A DNA stretch of 64,000 nucleotides, taken from assembly GCA_963834825.1 (NCBI GenBank), contig CAWICZ010000008.1, forward strand, positions 128,559-192,558. The letters run 5' to 3'. A program made the translations under genes and the position numbers. Shown here piece by piece: positions 1 to 8,771 of this stretch; positions within the stretch are counted from its first letter, which is position 1; each line of letters opens with the position of its first letter. This DNA is from JACDAN01 sp963834825. Its GTDB lineage: Bacteria; Actinomycetota; Thermoleophilia; Gaiellales; Gaiellaceae. Under the pieces are notes generated by a model that saw only the letters and a program-made list of their open reading frames with translations, ran no database searches and was not told the DNA's origin.

Positions 1-2385
1 CTCTCCAAGATCACGTTGGAAGACGTCGGCAACCGCCAGCTGAGTCTCGGTGACGTCGCCAACGTGGTCGAAGACCACCAGCCTTTGATCGGCGACGCCG
101 TCGTCAACGACGGACGCGGGCTCATGCTCGTCGTCGAGAAGTTCCCCGAGGCGAACACGCTCGAAGTGACGAACGGCATCGAAGACGCCATCTCCGCCAT
201 GGAGCCCGGGATGGCCGGCGTCGCGTTCGACTCCGAGGTGTACCGGCCGGCGTCGTACATCGACAGTTCGATCAACAACCTCGAGATCGCGCTGATCGCC
301 GGCTTCCTGCTGATCGCACTCGTGCTCCTGGCGTTCTTCCGCTGGCGCACGGCCCTGATCGCCCTCATCGTCATCCCGCTGTCGCTTCTCGTCGGAGTGC
401 TCGCACTGTTCGCCTTCGGCGCGACGATGAACGCGATCGTCCTCGTTGGCCTCGCGGCGGCGCTCCTTCTGCTCGTCGACGACGCGATCGTTGACGTCGA
501 GAACGTCACACGCCGCCTCCGAGAGAAGCGGGAAGAGGATTCGAGCGCCGCTGTCGTGATCCGCGCGATGCTCGAAACGCGCAGGGCCGCGCTCTACGCG
601 CTGTTGATCCTCGGAGCCGCGATCGCACCCGTGTTCTTCCTCGAGCGGCTGGCGGGGGCGTTCTTCCCCGACATGGCTGCGGCCTACCTCGTCGCCCTCG
701 TCGCCTCGATGGTCGTCGCGCTGACGCTGACGCCGGCGCTGAGCGTCCTGCTCTTCTCGAGGGGACGAATCGACCAGGACGAGACGGCGCCGGCCCGGTG
801 GGCACAGCGGGTCTACGGCGCCGGGCTCGCCAAGGTCGTCGGCAGCCCGCGCATCGCCTACGCCGCCGTCGGACTGGTTCTCGTCGGAACTGCGATTGCC
901 GCGCCGGCCGCGATGAACAACTCACTCCTCCCCACGTTCAAGGAGAGTGAGCTGCTGATTCGCTGGGACGCCGCGCCCGGAACCTCCCTGCCGGAGATGA
1001 ACCGGATCACCGGCCTGGTCAGCAGCGAGCTCCGCTCGATCGACGGAGTTCGTGAGGTCGGCGCCCACGTCGGACGCGCAGTGACGGGCGACACGTCGCT
1101 CAATGTCAACTCTGCCGACCTGTGGGTCGGAATCGACGAGGGCGCCAACTACGACTCGACCGTCAGCGCCATCAACCGCACGGTTGCCGCCTATCCGGGA
1201 CTTGCCGGCGAGGTCAAGACCTACTCGAACGACAAGGTCAGCCAGGCGATGGCGGCACGCGGCGCCGAGGACGACGTCGTCGTCCGGGTCTACGGCGAGG
1301 ACCTCGATGTGCTTGGCACCGAGGCCGAGAAGGTGAGGCGATCGATCTCCGGCATCGACGGCATCGCGGGCGCGCGGATCGACACGCCCGTCAACGAGCC
1401 GACTCTGGAGATCGAGGTCGACCTCGCGAAAGCTCGCGCCCACGCGATCAAGCCCGGCGACGTCCGGCGCGCCGCCTCGACGCTGCTGTCGGGCATCAAC
1501 GTCGGCAGCCTGTTCGAGGAGCAGAAGGTCTTCGACATCGTCGTGTGGGGCACACCCGACACGCGGTCGAGCCTGACGAGCGTTGGCAACCTGCTGATCG
1601 ACACGCCGACAGGCGGGCACGTGCGGCTCGGACAGGTGGCCGACGTTCGCATCAAGCCGAACGCCACGGTGGTCAACCGTGAATCGGTCTCGCGCTACCT
1701 CGACGTCACCTCAGAGGTCAGCGGCCGGAGTCGCGACGACGTAGTCGGCGACGTCAACCGAAGCCTGGCGGCCAGCTCGTTCCCGATCGAGTACCACGCC
1801 GAGGTGCTGTCGGCGGACCGGCAGCCGGTCGGCAGGCTGCTCGCAATCGGCATCACCGCGGCGATCGTGGCGTTCCTGCTCCTGCAGGCGTACTTCGGGA
1901 GCTGGCGCCTCGCGACCCTGGCGTTCCTGACCTTCCTGCTGCCCGTGGCCGGAGGCCTTCTGGCCACGCTGCCGGGAGGCGGCGACCTGTCCTTCGGCTC
2001 CTACATCGCCTTGTTCACGATCTTCGGCCTTGCGGTCAGGAGCGGCATCTTGCTCTTCGATCGCGTGCGGGAGCTCGAGCGGGACGAGAAGATGCCGTTC
2101 GGGGTCGAGCTGATCGTGCGAGGTGCGCGCGAGCGGCTTCTGCCGGTGTTGGCAACGATGCTGGCGGGCGGGCTGCTCTACGGCCTCGTTCTGGTGTTGG
2201 GCGGGAGAGCCGGTTACGAGCTCCTCCGTCCGATGGCGGCGGTGCTCGTCGGCGGCGTGGTGGCGACCGCGCTCGTCGTGCTCTACGTCCTGCCGGTCCT
2301 GTACCTGCGCTTCGCCTCTAGCCCCGCAGCGGAGGCTGTGGAGGAAGAGGAGGCGCCCGACGCTCCGGTCGTTCCGGTCGGGTGA
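1..2385 (+). CDS. RND efflux permease, 5' truncated by window edge
   Basis: The reading frame is open from base 1, so only the C-terminal roughly 794 residues are present. It is a Resistance-Nodulation-Division permease, a proton-driven inner-membrane exporter. The visible part starts in the porter domain, then has a helix cluster that includes LLLLVDDAIVDVEN, the TM4 region where the family keeps its acidic proton-relay residues. A second periplasmic porter half and the final helix bundle follow. It is a clear paralogue of the complete permease at 2899, with the same order of segments (GDVANVVEDHQPL versus ADVGNLVIDHQQL). The Cus/Czc-like group is the closest match by feel, but the substrate cannot be read from the sequence. 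A small lipoprotein follows after 47 bp, suggesting one transcript. Confidence 0.9.
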   Translation, partial: LSKITLEDVGNRQLSLGDVANVVEDHQPLIGDAVVNDGRGLMLVVEKFPEANTLEVTNGIEDAISAMEPGMAGVAFDSEVYRPASYIDSSINNLEIALIAGFLLIALVLLAFFRWRTALIALIVIPLSLLVGVLALFAFGATMNAIVLVGLAAALLLLVDDAIVDVENVTRRLREKREEDSSAAVVIRAMLETRRAALYALLILGAAIAPVFFLERLAGAFFPDMAAAYLVALVASMVVALTLTPALSVLLFSRGRIDQDETAPARWAQRVYGAGLAKVVGSPRIAYAAVGLVLVGTAIAAPAAMNNSLLPTFKESELLIRWDAAPGTSLPEMNRITGLVSSELRSIDGVREVGAHVGRAVTGDTSLNVNSADLWVGIDEGANYDSTVSAINRTVAAYPGLAGEVKTYSNDKVSQAMAARGAEDDVVVRVYGEDLDVLGTEAEKVRRSISGIDGIAGARIDTPVNEPTLEIEVDLAKARAHAIKPGDVRRAASTLLSGINVGSLFEEQKVFDIVVWGTPDTRSSLTSVGNLLIDTPTGGHVRLGQVADVRIKPNATVVNRESVSRYLDVTSEVSGRSRDDVVGDVNRSLAASSFPIEYHAEVLSADRQPVGRLLAIGITAAIVAFLLLQAYFGSWRLATLAFLTFLLPVAGGLLATLPGGGDLSFGSYIALFTIFGLAVRSGILLFDRVRELERDEKMPFGVELIVRGARERLLPVLATMLAGGLLYGLVLVLGGRAGYELLRPMAAVLVGGVVATALVVLYVLPVLYLRFASSPAAEAVEEEEAPDAPVVPVG

Positions 2386-2432
2386 CCGTGATGAGAGGAA
2401 GAAGTCACATCCAACTGCTGGGAGGAAGAACG

Positions 2433-2873
2433 ATGAGAAAGCGGCACAGCTACACCTGGGCGCTCGTCGCACTGCTCGTCGTCCCACTGCTCCTGGCGGC
2501 ATGCGGAGGCGAGGCCGAGCACGAGGCCGCGACAGCCGCGGTCGTCGAGGAGGTCGACGGGACAGACCTGAGCAAGATCACCCTGACCCCGGAGGCCGCC
2601 GAGCGGCTCGACATCAAGACGGCGGCGGTGACCGCGAACGGCGCGGGGCGGGTCATCCCGTACGCCGCGGTCTTCTACTCACCGACGGGTGAGACCTGGG
2701 CCTACACCAATCCGGAAGGCCTCACGTTCGTGCGGGAGCAGATCGTCGTCGACCGCGTCGAGGGCGATCAGGCGATGCTCTCGAAGGGCCCCGCGCCCGG
2801 CTCGAAGGTCGCCACGATCGGCGTAGCCGAGCTGTACGGGGCCGAGTCCGGCATCGACGACACCGGCCACTGA
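2433..2873 (+). CDS. Small lipoprotein resembling the C-terminal part of an RND periplasmic adaptor
   Basis: The product is 146 residues. The ATG at 2433 was chosen because GGAGGA (2421-2426) lies just upstream and because it places a lipoprotein signal at the very start: basic n-region, hydrophobic stretch, lipobox LLLAAC. The mature part has the adaptor-like segments VIPYAAVFYSPTGETWAYTN and FVREQIVVDRVEGDQAMLSK, which in larger CusB/HlyD-type adaptors form the last beta-barrel and membrane-proximal domain. The hairpin and lipoyl domains are absent. It sits between two RND permeases (47 bp after the first, 25 bp before the second), so it probably acts as their extracytoplasmic partner. A minimal adaptor without a helical hairpin is unusual. 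The assignment as an adaptor is inference from local similarity. Confidence 0.75.
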   Translation: MRKRHSYTWALVALLVVPLLLAACGGEAEHEAATAAVVEEVDGTDLSKITLTPEAAERLDIKTAAVTANGAGRVIPYAAVFYSPTGETWAYTNPEGLTFVREQIVVDRVEGDQAMLSKGPAPGSKVATIGVAELYGAESGIDDTGH

Positions 2874-2898
2874 GTCCGACCGGGAGGAGCTTGCGACC

Positions 2899-5800
2899 AT
2901 GATGCGCTGGATCGTCGGAACGAGTCTGAAGTTCCGCTACCTCGTCGTCGTCGCCGGGTTGGCATTGATGGTCTTTGGTCTCGGCGTGCTCCGGGACTCC
3001 CCGGTCGACGTGTTCCCGGAGTTCTCGCAGCCGAAGGTCGAGATCCAGACCATGACGTTCGGGCTCAGTGCGGAAGAGACCGAAGAGCTCGTCACGGTGC
3101 CGATGGAGCAGTCGCTCCAGGGGATCCCGAACCTGGACATCATCCGCTCGAAGTCCGTTCCGGGCCTCTCGCAGATCGTATTGCTGTTCGACCGCGGGAC
3201 CGACCTCATGCACGCGCGGCAGGTCGTCGACGAGCGGGTCGGCACGATCACGCCGTCACTGCCAACCTGGGCGGCGCCTCCGGTGATGATCCAGCCACTC
3301 TCGTCGACCAGCCGAGTGATGAAGATCGGGCTGACGTCCGACAGCCTCTCGCTGATGGACATGTCGATCATCGCCTACTGGAAGCTCCGCGCGCGGCTCC
3401 TGCGCGTTCCGGGCGTCGCCAACACGCCGATCTGGGGCGAGCGGCTGAAGATGCAGCAGCTCCAGATGGACCCGGCGAAGCTCAAGCGCAACGGGGTCTC
3501 CCTCACGCGGGTCATGGATGACTCCGCCAACGCCCTTGACGCCGGATTGCTCCAGTTCTCGGAGGGATCTTTCATCGGAACGGGCGGGTTCATCGACACC
3601 CCGAACCAGCGCATCAGCATCCGGCACGTCGCGCCGATCGTCGAGGCGAAAGACCTGTCGACCGTGCCGATCGAGCGGGTCAACGGCAAGCCCCTGACCC
3701 TCGCCGACGTCGGCAACCTCGTGATCGACCACCAGCAGCTCTTCGGCGAAGCCGTGATCAATGACGGACCGGGCTTGATGATGATCGTCGAGAAGCTGCC
3801 GTGGGCGAACACCCTCGAGGTGACGAACGGCGTCGAGGAAGCGATGAAGGAGATGCAGCCGGGGCTGCCCGGAATGCAGGTCGACACGACCATCTTCCGG
3901 CCGGCGACGTTCATCGAGGACTCGATCGACAACCTCACGCAGGCACTGCTGATCGGCGCCTTGCTCGTGATCCTGATTCTCGGCGCCTTCCTCTTCGAGT
4001 GGCGCAGCGCCGTCATCTGTCTGACCGCGATCCCGCTGTCCCTGATCGCCGCCGGGCTCGTGTTGCATGAGCGCGGCACGACGATCAACGTGATGGTCCT
4101 GGCGGGGCTGGTGATCGCCCTCGGCGTCGTCGTCGACGACGCGATCGTCGGGATCGAGAACACCGTCCGACGGCTGCGCCAGCACCGCCGGGAGGGAGAC
4201 GGACGCTCCACGAGCCGCGTGATCCTGGAGGCGTCGCTCGAGGTCCGAGGACCGATCGTCTACGCGACGCTGATCATCGTCGCAGCGATGGTGCCGATCT
4301 TCTTCCTCACCGGCCTCACCGGCGCCTTCTTCACGCCCCTCGCGACCTCCTACGTCCTGGCCGTCGCGGTCTCTCTGGTCGTGGCGCTGACGGTCACGCC
4401 GGCGATGAGCCTGATTCTGCTAGCGAACGCGCCGCTCGAGAAGCGCGAGTCTCCGTTCACGAAGTGGCTTCAGCGGGGCTACGAACGCTCGCTGGCGCCG
4501 ATCATCGCCAGGCCGCGCCGCGCGTACGCCGTCGTCGCCCTCACGGTCGCCGCCGGCGTCGCTGTGGTGCCGTTCCTCGGGCAGGACCTCCTGCCCAGCT
4601 TCAAGGAGCGCGACTTCCTGATGCACTGGGTGACCGCACCCGACACGTCCGGCCCGGAGGAGACGCGGGTCTCGGTCCGCGCCTGCAAGGAGCTGCGGAC
4701 GATCCCCGGCGTGCGCAACTGCGGATCGCACATCGGCCAGGCCTTCATGTCCGACGAGCCGTACGGCATCTACTTCGGCGAGAACTGGATCAGCGTCGAT
4801 CCGAAAGTCGACTACGACAAGACCCTCGCCCACGTGCAGGAGGTCGTCGACGGATATCCCGGCATCCGCCGCGACGTCCAGACGTACTTGAAGGAGCGCA
4901 TCAGAGAGGTCTTGACCGGCTCGAGTGATGCGCTCGTCGTGCGCGTGTTCGGCGACGACCTCCACGTTCTCCAGGCCCAGGCCGAGAAGGTCCTGGCGGC
5001 GATGGGGAAGATCGACGGGCTCGTCGAACCGAAGATCGAACTCCACTCGGACATCCCCCAGGTGGAGGTCAAGGTCGATCTCGACAAGGCGCAGCTCGTC
5101 GGCGTCAAGCCGGGCGACGTGCGGCGCCAGTCCGGCGTCTGGCTCGCCGGCGAGGAGGTCGGCGACATCTTCAGCGGCGGCCGCGCCTACGACGTCCAGC
5201 TGTGGAGCATCCCCACGGCGCGCGACAGCCTGACCGACGTCCAGGCTCTGCCGATCGACACGCCGGCCGGCGACAGCGTCCGTCTCGACCAGATCGCGGA
5301 CGTGCGCGTCGCGCCGACGCCGAACACGATCGAGCGTGAGGACCTCTCGCGGCGACTGGAGGTCAGCGCCAACGTCGAGGGACGCGATCTCGGCTCGGTC
5401 GCGGGCGACCTCGAGGACTCCGTCGAAGACATCAAGTTCCCGCTCGGATACCACGCAGAGCTGCTCGGCGAGTTCAAAGAGCGGCAGGACGCGCAGAACC
5501 GCATGCTCCTGTTCGGAGTCGGGGCCGCAGCGATCATCTTCCTGCTGCTCCAGGCCTCGTTCGGGAGCTGGCGCCTGGCGACACTCTCGTTCTTGACCCT
5601 GCCGATGGCGCTGGTCGGCGGCGCGCTCGCGGCCTACCTCGGCGGGGGCATCCTCTCGCTCGGCTCGCTGGTGGGCTTCTTCACCGTCTTCGGGATCGCC
5701 GCGCGCAACGGGATCCTGATGATCAACCACTTCCAGCACCTCGAGCAGCACGAGGGCGAGACGTTCGGTCCCAAGCTCGTTCTGCGGGGCGCGCGAGAGC

Positions 5801-6033
5801 GCTTGGCCCCGATTCTGATGACGACGCTGGCAACGGGGCTCGCGATCGTTCCGCTCGTCGTCGCGGGCAACATCCCGGGCAACGAGATCGAGCATCCATT
5901 GGCGGTCGTCGTCCTCGGCGGTCTTGTCACCTCGACGCTGCTCAATCTCTTCGTGGTGCCGGCGCTCTACCTGCGGTTCGGACGGCCGGCAACCCCGACC
6001 GCCACCACTACCGCCACCGCCGGCAGTGCGTAG
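2899..6033 (+). CDS. RND family efflux permease (Cus/Czc-like), complete
   Basis: The product is 1044 residues, the usual length for an RND permease. The start ATG at 2899 has GGAGGAGC at 2883-2890. The N-terminus runs into the first transmembrane helix and then the segment DSPVDVFPEFSQPKVEIQT, typical of heavy-metal-efflux type RND proteins. Porter domains occupy about residues 40-330 and 560-860, with two helix bundles at about 335-530 and 865-1030. The paired acids D413-D414 in VVVDDAIVGIEN sit in TM4, where the family has its proton-relay residues. The heavy-metal signature DGAV is replaced by DDAI, so metal export should not be assumed. It follows the lipoprotein after 25 bp and is paralogous to the permease at the window start. 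Metal, drug or lipid substrates are all possible. Confidence 0.93.
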   Translation: MMRWIVGTSLKFRYLVVVAGLALMVFGLGVLRDSPVDVFPEFSQPKVEIQTMTFGLSAEETEELVTVPMEQSLQGIPNLDIIRSKSVPGLSQIVLLFDRGTDLMHARQVVDERVGTITPSLPTWAAPPVMIQPLSSTSRVMKIGLTSDSLSLMDMSIIAYWKLRARLLRVPGVANTPIWGERLKMQQLQMDPAKLKRNGVSLTRVMDDSANALDAGLLQFSEGSFIGTGGFIDTPNQRISIRHVAPIVEAKDLSTVPIERVNGKPLTLADVGNLVIDHQQLFGEAVINDGPGLMMIVEKLPWANTLEVTNGVEEAMKEMQPGLPGMQVDTTIFRPATFIEDSIDNLTQALLIGALLVILILGAFLFEWRSAVICLTAIPLSLIAAGLVLHERGTTINVMVLAGLVIALGVVVDDAIVGIENTVRRLRQHRREGDGRSTSRVILEASLEVRGPIVYATLIIVAAMVPIFFLTGLTGAFFTPLATSYVLAVAVSLVVALTVTPAMSLILLANAPLEKRESPFTKWLQRGYERSLAPIIARPRRAYAVVALTVAAGVAVVPFLGQDLLPSFKERDFLMHWVTAPDTSGPEETRVSVRACKELRTIPGVRNCGSHIGQAFMSDEPYGIYFGENWISVDPKVDYDKTLAHVQEVVDGYPGIRRDVQTYLKERIREVLTGSSDALVVRVFGDDLHVLQAQAEKVLAAMGKIDGLVEPKIELHSDIPQVEVKVDLDKAQLVGVKPGDVRRQSGVWLAGEEVGDIFSGGRAYDVQLWSIPTARDSLTDVQALPIDTPAGDSVRLDQIADVRVAPTPNTIEREDLSRRLEVSANVEGRDLGSVAGDLEDSVEDIKFPLGYHAELLGEFKERQDAQNRMLLFGVGAAAIIFLLLQASFGSWRLATLSFLTLPMALVGGALAAYLGGGILSLGSLVGFFTVFGIAARNGILMINHFQHLEQHEGETFGPKLVLRGARERLAPILMTTLATGLAIVPLVVAGNIPGNEIEHPLAVVVLGGLVTSTLLNLFVVPALYLRFGRPATPTATTTATAGSA

Positions 6034-6102
6034 CGACCGCCTTTCATCCGGTTTTCATCTGTCGTTTCCAGGATCTGAGGCAGCAGTGAAAGCAGACGAC
6101 CC

Positions 6103-8043
6103 ATGATCACAGCGAGACCGATGCCGCAGCGACGGGCTCTGGCCCTGCTCGGGCTGGTCCCGGTCGCGATCGGCGCCACGGTCTGGGTACTGCAAGGAGG
6201 TACGCCCGCGGCTGCCGAGGATGTACCGGCCGCCACGGCCGCCCGCGATAACCTCGTCGTCACCGTCGGCGGCGTGGGAAGGATCGTCCAGGCGAAGGCT
6301 GCTCGGCCGATCGCCACGCCGAGCTCCGCGTCGGGTGGCGCGGGAACGTCCGGATCGACGCCGACCGAGACTCCACCCGACGCCGTTTTCCCGCGTGCGA
6401 GCGGCCGAATCTCGAAGTTTCTCGTCGCCCCAGGTGCGCTCGTAGTCGGCGGACAGCCGCTGGCCGTCCTCGACGACGGCGGCGCGGCGGCGGCCGGCGT
6501 CCGCCAGGCCCGGAACGACCTCTCGACCGCGCTCACGGAGCTGCGGCAGAAGGAGACGAACGATCCGCTGACGGGCATCCAAGCAACGCCGGCTGAGCTG
6601 ACCGCGGGCCGCACGGCGGTGACGTCGGCGATTCAGAAGCTCACCGGGCTGCTCAGCGCGCCGCTCGCCGCGGAGGTGAGCGCTGCCTGGCTCGACGTGA
6701 GACGAGCAGAGGCCGAGCTCGAGACGCTCCGCGGCGGGTCGCCGGCCCAGCGGGCCGAGGCGATCCGGATCGCACGGCAAGCCGCCGCGGTCGCCCAGGA
6801 CCAACTCGATCGGACGCTCGCGCCGGCGGCTGCGGCGGACGTGAGCGCGGCGAGGGCCGAGCTCCGGAAGGCCGAGGCGGACCTCGCGCTGCTCCTTCGT
6901 CCCCCGGACGCGCCGCTTCCCGAGGAGATCGCCGCCGCTCAGCGGGCCGTGACCGTCGCGCGGGCGAATCTCGAGGATGCACAGGCAGCCGTCCCGCCGG
7001 ACGAAGTCGCAATCAGAGACGCCGAGCTGGCGCTCGATCGGGCGCGGGCCGAGCTGGCCGTGTTGCAGCGGCCGCCCAAGGGCCCACTGGCCGAGGAGGT
7101 CGATTCCGCCCGTCAGACGGTGGAGGCAGCGCGCGCCAAGCTGGACAAGCTCCTGGCTCCTCCCAACCCCGCTGACGTGCGTGCCGCCCGTCTCGAGCTC
7201 GAGCGCTCGCTCATCGAGGTGCGGAAGCTCGAGGCCGGCCCGAGCAAGACGGCTCTGGCCGCCGGGCGGCAGGCCGTCGACGCCGCCCGGGCCAAGCTCA
7301 CACAGCTGATGGGGGGGCCGCTCCGGGCCGACCTCGCGGCCTCCCGGCTCGACGTGCGCCGCGCCGACGCTGAGCTGTCCGCGCTTCAGATCCGCGGTGG
7401 GCCCGCGACCACCGGCGACATCTCACTCGCTCGGCTCAGGGTCGACGGGGCGCGGATCCGCCTCGCCGTGGCACGAATCAACAAGCGCCTGCTGACCGTC
7501 CGCGCTCCCTCCCCCGGAACCGTTACGGGCTTGCTCACGACACGCGGCGCGCCCGTGGACACCACGACGCCGATCGCCACGGTGGCCGATCTCGATCGGC
7601 TGGCGGTGAGCGTCGACCTGAGCGAGTTCGACGTCGCACAGGTGCGCCGCGGCCTGAAGGCCGAGGTCAGCGTCGACGCGCTCGGCGGCAAGACGTTCTC
7701 GGGCATCGTGCTCTTCGCAGCGCCGACTGGGAGTGAGAGCGCCGGCGTCGTCACGTTCCCGGTTCGGGTCGGACTCTCAGGCGCGGCCGGGCTCCGGCCC
7801 GGCATGAACGTCAGCGTCCGCATCCTCGTCGCGCGCCGCAACGACGTCCTCCAGGTCCCGCTCGAAGCAGTGTCGCCCGACGCGGAGGAGCCGACGGTGA
7901 CAGTGCTCAACGAGTCGGGCGAGGAGATCGAACGTCCCGTCACGGTCGGGCTCCAGAACAACGAAGCGATCCAGATCGTGAAGGGCCTTCGCGCCGGGGA
8001 GCGCGTCGTCCTGCCGGAGGCCGCTCCCGCCGGGGAGGAGTAG
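6103..8043 (+). CDS. HlyD-like membrane fusion protein with very long coiled-coil region
   Basis: The product is 646 residues, well above the usual 350-450 for this family. An N-terminal signal-anchor (about residues 8-30) is followed by half of a lipoyl/biotinyl domain, then about 350 residues of alanine/arginine/glutamate-rich helix (roughly 115-460). This helix is built of repeated motifs such as ARQTVEAARAKLDKLL and SRLDVRRADAELSALQ. The lipoyl half (VRAPSPGTVTGLLTTRGAPV) and the beta-barrel and membrane-proximal domains then follow. Its stop TAG overlaps the GTG of the ATPase gene by one base, so it is the adaptor of the MacB-like ABC transporter downstream. The repeated helix suggests an adaptor spanning an unusually thick envelope or a stacked hairpin bundle, which is inference. 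The start could also be the ATG at 6121. Confidence 0.87.
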   Translation: MITARPMPQRRALALLGLVPVAIGATVWVLQGGTPAAAEDVPAATAARDNLVVTVGGVGRIVQAKAARPIATPSSASGGAGTSGSTPTETPPDAVFPRASGRISKFLVAPGALVVGGQPLAVLDDGGAAAAGVRQARNDLSTALTELRQKETNDPLTGIQATPAELTAGRTAVTSAIQKLTGLLSAPLAAEVSAAWLDVRRAEAELETLRGGSPAQRAEAIRIARQAAAVAQDQLDRTLAPAAAADVSAARAELRKAEADLALLLRPPDAPLPEEIAAAQRAVTVARANLEDAQAAVPPDEVAIRDAELALDRARAELAVLQRPPKGPLAEEVDSARQTVEAARAKLDKLLAPPNPADVRAARLELERSLIEVRKLEAGPSKTALAAGRQAVDAARAKLTQLMGGPLRADLAASRLDVRRADAELSALQIRGGPATTGDISLARLRVDGARIRLAVARINKRLLTVRAPSPGTVTGLLTTRGAPVDTTTPIATVADLDRLAVSVDLSEFDVAQVRRGLKAEVSVDALGGKTFSGIVLFAAPTGSESAGVVTFPVRVGLSGAAGLRPGMNVSVRILVARRNDVLQVPLEAVSPDAEEPTVTVLNESGEEIERPVTVGLQNNEAIQIVKGLRAGERVVLPEAAPAGEE

Positions 8044-8771
8044 TGGCCGAGAACGGCGGCTCGAGCGTTCTCGAGCTCGCCGGCGTCACGAGGCTCTATC
8101 GCGACGGGGAGGTTTCCGTCGAAGCACTGCGCGGCATCAGCTTCGCCGTGCGGGAAGGCGAGTTCCTCGGGATCATGGGCCCGTCCGGGTCCGGGAAGAC
8201 GACGCTGCTGGGGATTCTCGGCCTGCTCGATCGACCAACGGCCGGCTCGTACCGGCTGGACGGTGAAGAGATGTCCAGGCTCAACGAGACCCGACGAGCG
8301 CGCGTCCGCGGCAAGCGGATCGGCTTCGTCTTCCAGGCCTACAACCTGCTGCCGCGCTCGACGGCGCAAAAGAACGTCGAGCTGCCGCTCGTCTACGCGG
8401 GCGTCGGACGGCGGGAGCGCTCGAGGCGCGTCCTTGAGGCGCTCGCGGAGGTCGGGCTCTCCGAGCGGGCGCGGCATCGTCCGAGCCAGCTGTCCGGCGG
8501 CGAGCAGCAACGAGTTGCGATCGCCCGCGCGCTCGTCGTCGAGCCGAGCGTGATCCTCCTCGACGAGCCGACCGGCAACCTCGACTCCACGAGCGCCGCC
8601 GAGGTGCTCGCAATCCTCGACCGTGTGCACCAAGGCGGCGCCACGATCGTCGTGGTCACGCACTCGGACGAGGTGGCGGAGCGCGCGTCGCGGATCCTCC
8701 GTCTGGCGGACGGACGTGTGGTCGCCGACGAGCCGGTCGAGCGGACGCTCGTGGCGGGAGCGGCGCGATGA
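8043..8771 (+). CDS. MacB/LolD-type ABC transporter ATP-binding protein
   Basis: The product is 242 residues, a normal length. It has a Walker A motif GPSGSGKTT (near residue 46), a Q-loop in FVFQAYNLLPRS, the ABC signature LSGGEQQR, Walker B VILLDEPTGNLD and the switch histidine in VVVTHSDE. This pattern is that of the MacB/LolD/FtsE branch. These ATPases power mechanotransmission of periplasmic or exported substrates rather than transmembrane import. The GTG start overlaps the stop of the fusion protein by one base (TAGTG), and the stop overlaps the permease start as ATGA. The three genes therefore form a tightly coupled tripartite exporter operon. The exported substrate (antibiotic, peptide or lipid) is unknown. 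Confidence 0.95.
   Translation: MAENGGSSVLELAGVTRLYRDGEVSVEALRGISFAVREGEFLGIMGPSGSGKTTLLGILGLLDRPTAGSYRLDGEEMSRLNETRRARVRGKRIGFVFQAYNLLPRSTAQKNVELPLVYAGVGRRERSRRVLEALAEVGLSERARHRPSQLSGGEQQRVAIARALVVEPSVILLDEPTGNLDSTSAAEVLAILDRVHQGGATIVVVTHSDEVAERASRILRLADGRVVADEPVERTLVAGAAR

Noticed and set aside
4420..5895. 491-residue frame antisense to the RND permease
   Set aside because: Low-complexity Arg/Asp/Glu composition produced by the codon bias of the real gene.
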